DNA of 7,694 bases, taken from assembly GCA_023621895.1 (NCBI GenBank), contig JAMOAF010000273.1:1-7694 (forward strand), given 5' to 3'. Below are positions 5,326-7,694 of this stretch, piece by piece. The position numbers were made by a program, and so were the translations under genes. The number at the start of each line of letters is the position of its first letter. Positions within the stretch are counted from its first letter, which is position 1. Origin of the DNA: Planctomycetota bacterium (GTDB lineage: Bacteria > Planctomycetota > Planctomycetia > Pirellulales > Thermoguttaceae). The notes beneath the pieces are model-generated. The model did not search any database and was not told where the DNA came from. It saw only the letters and a list, made by a program, of their open reading frames with translations.

Positions 5326-7128
5326 ATGAGCAACGTCGGCCAACTTCCTTCCCGCGGCGCGGTCCGCGAGTCTGACACGTGGGACCTCTCCAAGCTCTAT
5401 GCCAGCGACGACGCTTGGGAGCGGGATTTCAACCGCTGGGAGAAGCGGGTGGCCGGCTATGCCCGGTTCCAGGGCAGCCTGTCCGGCGGCGCGGAGGCGC
5501 TGGCCGCCTGCTTGAAGTTCGACCGCGATTTCGACCGCCTGGGGGAACGGCTCGGCACCTATGCGTTCCTCAGGACCGCGGAAGATGCAACCCGCGACGA
5601 CTACCAGCGGATGTATGGCCGCTACATCAACGCCGCCAGCCTGGCTGCCCAGGCGTCGAGCTATATCCGGCCCGAAATCCTCGCCATCCGCGCCGCGCGG
5701 CTCAACGAGTTGGCCGGCGACAAGCGGCTGGCGCCGTTCCGCCTATGGTTGGAGAGGCTTGTGCGATACAAGCCGCACACGCTCTCGAAAAAAGAGGAGC
5801 GCCTGCTGGCGATGCAGACCGAAATGGCCCAGACGGCAGGCCAGGTGTTTCGCAAGCTCAACGACGCCGACCTGAAATTCGGCAACGTCAATAACGAGGA
5901 GGGGCAATCGATCGAGCTGACCCACGCCTCGTTCGCCGCGCTGCTGAATTCGCCGAAGCGGAGCGTCCGCCGGACCGCCTTTGAAAAACTCTACCAGCAG
6001 TACGACGCGCACCGGAATTCGCTCGCCGCGGCCCTCGAGGGCTCGATCCAGCGCGACGTGTATTACGCCCGGGCGAGAAACTTCTCCTCGGCCCTGGAAG
6101 CGTCGCTGTTTCCCGACTGCGTTCCGGCAGCGGTCTACGACAACCTGGTTGCCTCGGTGCACAAGCGGCTGCCCGCCCTCTACCGCTACTACGAAGTGCG
6201 GCGGCGGAAGATGCGGCTGAAACAGCTCCATCACTACGACACCTACGTGCCGATCCTCAGCGAGCTGCGCCAGCGGCACACGTGGGACGAGGCGGTCGGC
6301 GTCGTGCTGGCCGCCCTGGAGCCCCTCGGCAGCGAGTATTGCGGAACCCTCGAGCGCGGCCTGCGGGGACGCTGGTGCGATCGCTACGAGAACCGCGGCA
6401 AGCAGAGCGGGGCCTTCAGTTGCGGCTGCTACGACGGCGAGCCGTATATCCTGATGAACTACCAGGAAGACGTCCTCGACCACGTGTTCACCCTGGCCCA
6501 CGAAGCCGGCCATTCGATGCACAGCCACTTCTCGGCCGGTTCGCAACCTTACCAGTATTACAACTACGTGATCTTCGTCGCCGAGGTGGCCAGCACGTTC
6601 AATGAAGAGCTGCTCAGCCGCCACCTGCTCGCCCAAGCCGGCGACGACCAGCGGCGCGCGTATCTGGTCAACCGGCGGATCGATGCGATGCGGGCGACGA
6701 TCTTCCGGCAGACGATGTTCGCCGAATTCGAGAAGTGCACGCACGCCTCGGCCGAGTCGGGCGAGCCGCTCACCGTCGACCGCTTCCGCTCGCTCTATCG
6801 CGAACTGCTCGAGCTCTACTTCGGCCCCGACTTCGCCATCGATGACGCCCTCTCGCTGGAATGCTTCCGGATTCCGCATTTCTACCGGGCGTTCTACGTC
6901 TACAAGTACGCCACCGGAATGTCGGCGGCGATCGCACTGGCGCAGCGCGTGGCCGGCGGTGGCGAACGCCAGCTCGACGACTACCTCGGCTTCCTCAAGG
7001 CGGGCTGCTCGAAAGACCCGCTCGACTTGCTCCGGGACGCCGGGGTCGACATGCTCACGCCCGACGCCGTCGATGCTGCGCTCGAAGAGTTCGAGCAATT
7101 GGTCGACGAGCTCGACCGGCTGATTTGA
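5326..7128 (+). CDS. pepF: Oligoendopeptidase F, M3 family zinc metallopeptidase
   Basis: A 600-residue protein, the usual length for PepF. It hydrolyses short to medium peptides in the cytoplasm. The zinc site is H392-E-A-G-H396 within FTLAHEAGHSMHSHF, with Glu393 as general base. Glu420 in FVAEVASTFNE is the expected third zinc ligand, 28 residues after the first His, as in thimet-type M3 enzymes. Other family blocks are the N-terminal WDLSKLY (19-25), SGAFSCGCYDGEPYILMNY (361-379), and the late IPHFYRAFYVYKYATGMSAA segment that shapes the substrate cleft. There is no signal peptide. The start follows the fabH stop after three bases, so the two genes are probably co-transcribed and translationally coupled; no strong ribosome site is seen. 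Cys at 366 and 368 beside the active-site loop is slightly unusual. No frameshift or damage is visible. Confidence 0.96.
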   Translation: MSNVGQLPSRGAVRESDTWDLSKLYASDDAWERDFNRWEKRVAGYARFQGSLSGGAEALAACLKFDRDFDRLGERLGTYAFLRTAEDATRDDYQRMYGRYINAASLAAQASSYIRPEILAIRAARLNELAGDKRLAPFRLWLERLVRYKPHTLSKKEERLLAMQTEMAQTAGQVFRKLNDADLKFGNVNNEEGQSIELTHASFAALLNSPKRSVRRTAFEKLYQQYDAHRNSLAAALEGSIQRDVYYARARNFSSALEASLFPDCVPAAVYDNLVASVHKRLPALYRYYEVRRRKMRLKQLHHYDTYVPILSELRQRHTWDEAVGVVLAALEPLGSEYCGTLERGLRGRWCDRYENRGKQSGAFSCGCYDGEPYILMNYQEDVLDHVFTLAHEAGHSMHSHFSAGSQPYQYYNYVIFVAEVASTFNEELLSRHLLAQAGDDQRRAYLVNRRIDAMRATIFRQTMFAEFEKCTHASAESGEPLTVDRFRSLYRELLELYFGPDFAIDDALSLECFRIPHFYRAFYVYKYATGMSAAIALAQRVAGGGERQLDDYLGFLKAGCSKDPLDLLRDAGVDMLTPDAVDAALEEFEQLVDELDRLI

Positions 7129-7200
7129 AGGTCCGCCGGAGCTGAGCAGAGCCGCGGCGCGGCGACTTGACCGCTGGAGGTCACAGTGTTGCGTTTTTTT

Positions 7201-7250
7201 CTGGCTCCCAAGCTTCCGCTTCACTCCTGGTTCCCAAGCTCCCGCTTGGG
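7201..7250 (+). repeat. Two tandem copies of a CCCAAGC-type palindromic element
   Basis: CTGGCTCCCAAGCTTCCGCT (7201-7220) and TGGTTCCCAAGCTCCCGCTT (7228-7247) are imperfect copies. The second contains a perfect hairpin: CCCAAGC (7233-7239), loop TCCC, GCTTGGG (7244-7250). In the first copy the right arm has decayed. They lie about 70-120 bases after pepF, just behind a T7 run at 7194-7200. From memory, this style of element is dispersed in planctomycete intergenic DNA; copy number was not checked. Confidence 0.55.
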
Positions 7251-7281
7251 TCCGGACGCGCGACTGGGTTGCCCCGTGGAA

Positions 7282-7296
7282 GGCGCCCGGAGCGCC
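7282..7296. repeat. Short GC-rich inverted repeat
   Basis: GGCGC (7282-7286) and GCGCC (7292-7296) form a 5-bp hairpin with loop CCGGA. It sits between the tandem palindromic elements and the discoidin-like fragment and continues the repeat-rich character of this spacer. Confidence 0.4.
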
Positions 7297-7330
7297 GGGA
7301 AGGTTCCAGCTTGCGATCGACGGCGACGCC

Positions 7331-7579
7331 TTGCCGGCAGTCTTTGGCTACCAGTCGGGCGGCGAGGTCACGGCGCCGATCTCCTCGTTTGTTCTCCAAT
7401 TCCACGATGGCCGAGAATGGCGCGAGATTCCGGCAACGAACACCGAGGGAAACATGGCGGTCCAGTGGCATTGCCGGTTCGATCCAGTCACCGCCAAGCG
7501 GTTCCGCCTGCTGGTCCGCGAGGCCAAGGACAATGTCAGCCGAATCTGGGAAGTCGAACTCTACGAGCCGGCGCCATAG
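7331..7579 (+). pseudogene. Orphan C-terminal piece of an F5/8-type-C (discoidin-like) domain
   Basis: An 82-codon stretch (TTG 7331, stop TAG 7577) carries a pattern typical of the second half of an F5/8-type-C, galactose-binding-like beta-sandwich domain. The blocks are ISSFVLQFHDGREWREIPAT (17-36), GN at 40-41, RFDPVTAKRFRLLV (49-62) and NVSRIWEVELYEP (68-80). In known planctomycete proteins such domains sit at the C-terminus of large secreted enzymes. Here no enzyme precedes it: the frame stays open upstream to at least 7130 but reads through the palindromic repeats, giving repetitive, non-domain sequence. There is no ribosome site, signal peptide or credible start. The most likely reading is a relic of a larger gene truncated by recombination or repeat insertion. 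A short expressed binding protein is less likely. Confidence 0.6.
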
Positions 7580-7619
7580 CGGTCCATTTCAGAAATGATG
7601 TCAGGGTTCCTTCAATGAT

Positions 7620-7674
7620 GTAGGTTGGGCGTTCCCGCCCGACAGAGAACGACGGGCAGGAATGCCCATCCTAC
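7620..7674. repeat. Long imperfect palindrome of dispersed-repeat type
   Basis: Left arm 7620-7640 (GTAGGTTGGGC then GTTCCCGCCC) and right arm 7654-7674 (GGGCAGGAATG then CCCATCCTAC) match as inverted arms at 18 of 21 positions. One of the three differences is a G-U wobble. The spacer is 13 bases. It lies 40 bases after the discoidin-like fragment. The arm ends GTAGG/CCTAC are perfect. It could be a non-autonomous mobile palindrome or a REP-like structure. From memory, near-identical units recur between planctomycete genes. No transposase is in the window and no target-site duplication is evident at its edges. Confidence 0.65.
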
Positions 7675-7694
7675 CAATGAGCTTGCACGATCTT

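Noticed and set aside
4252..5343. Minus-strand open frame of 363 codons
   Set aside because: It is a shadow of fabH, which carries a complete Cys-His-Asn triad on the plus strand.
7168..7200. Intrinsic terminator for fabH-pepF
   Set aside because: TGACC/GGTCA (7168-7183) is a 5-bp stem, and the T7 run starts ten bases after it. Stem strength and spacing do not fit a standard terminator, so none is called.
5743..7224. Minus-strand open frame of 493 codons
   Set aside because: It is antisense to pepF, whose zinc site and family blocks are unmistakable. The antisense translation is rich in Val, Arg, Gly and Glu without domain structure.
1..7694. CRISPR array, defence island, transposase or prophage genes
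   Set aside because: No regularly spaced repeats, and no nuclease, integrase, transposase or phage structural motifs were seen on either strand. ParA alone is not evidence of a plasmid or mobile element.

Overview
The window looks like a chromosomal segment of a GC-rich bacterium, most likely a planctomycete of the Pirellulales type. This is an inference from several things: the mix of genes (a DUF4058 protein, a FabH with an N-terminal extension starting at GRLMGVQ, an oligoendopeptidase F, an F5/8-type-C remnant), the strong GC bias at third codon positions, mostly weak or absent Shine-Dalgarno sites, long spacers, and scattered GC-rich inverted repeats of a kind I associate with planctomycete genomes. 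No database search was possible.

Layout, left to right. (1) Positions 1-710, minus strand: a ParA/Soj-type partition ATPase, cut by the left edge. Its upstream region holds an exact TATAAT box and a strong hairpin in the presumed 5' leader. (2) 935-1684, minus: a DUF4058 protein of unknown function, also with an exact TATAAT box upstream. (3) 1685-2191: a non-coding, inverted-repeat-rich divergent spacer. (4) 2192-2938, plus: an NRDE/TANGO2-family protein followed by a good intrinsic terminator. (5) 3042-3836, minus: a rhomboid intramembrane serine protease with all catalytic residues. (6) 3837-4278: a second non-coding divergent spacer. (7) 4279-5322 and 5326-7128, plus: fabH (beta-ketoacyl-ACP synthase III) and pepF (M3 oligoendopeptidase), three bases apart and almost certainly one transcript. 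(8) 7129-7694: a repeat-rich tail with a short orphan piece of an F5/8-type-C (discoidin-like) domain and a long imperfect palindrome.

The genes are mostly housekeeping and form no obvious single pathway: chromosome partition, fatty-acid chain initiation, peptide turnover, membrane proteolysis, and two conserved proteins of poorly known role. The only clear operon is fabH-pepF. I found no defence system, CRISPR array, transposase, rRNA or complete tRNA, and nothing I would call a new biological system. The more curious items are the leader hairpin before parA, the unusual fabH-pepF coupling, the DUF4058 protein with its Uma2-like motif pattern, and the decayed domain embedded among palindromic repeats at the right end.
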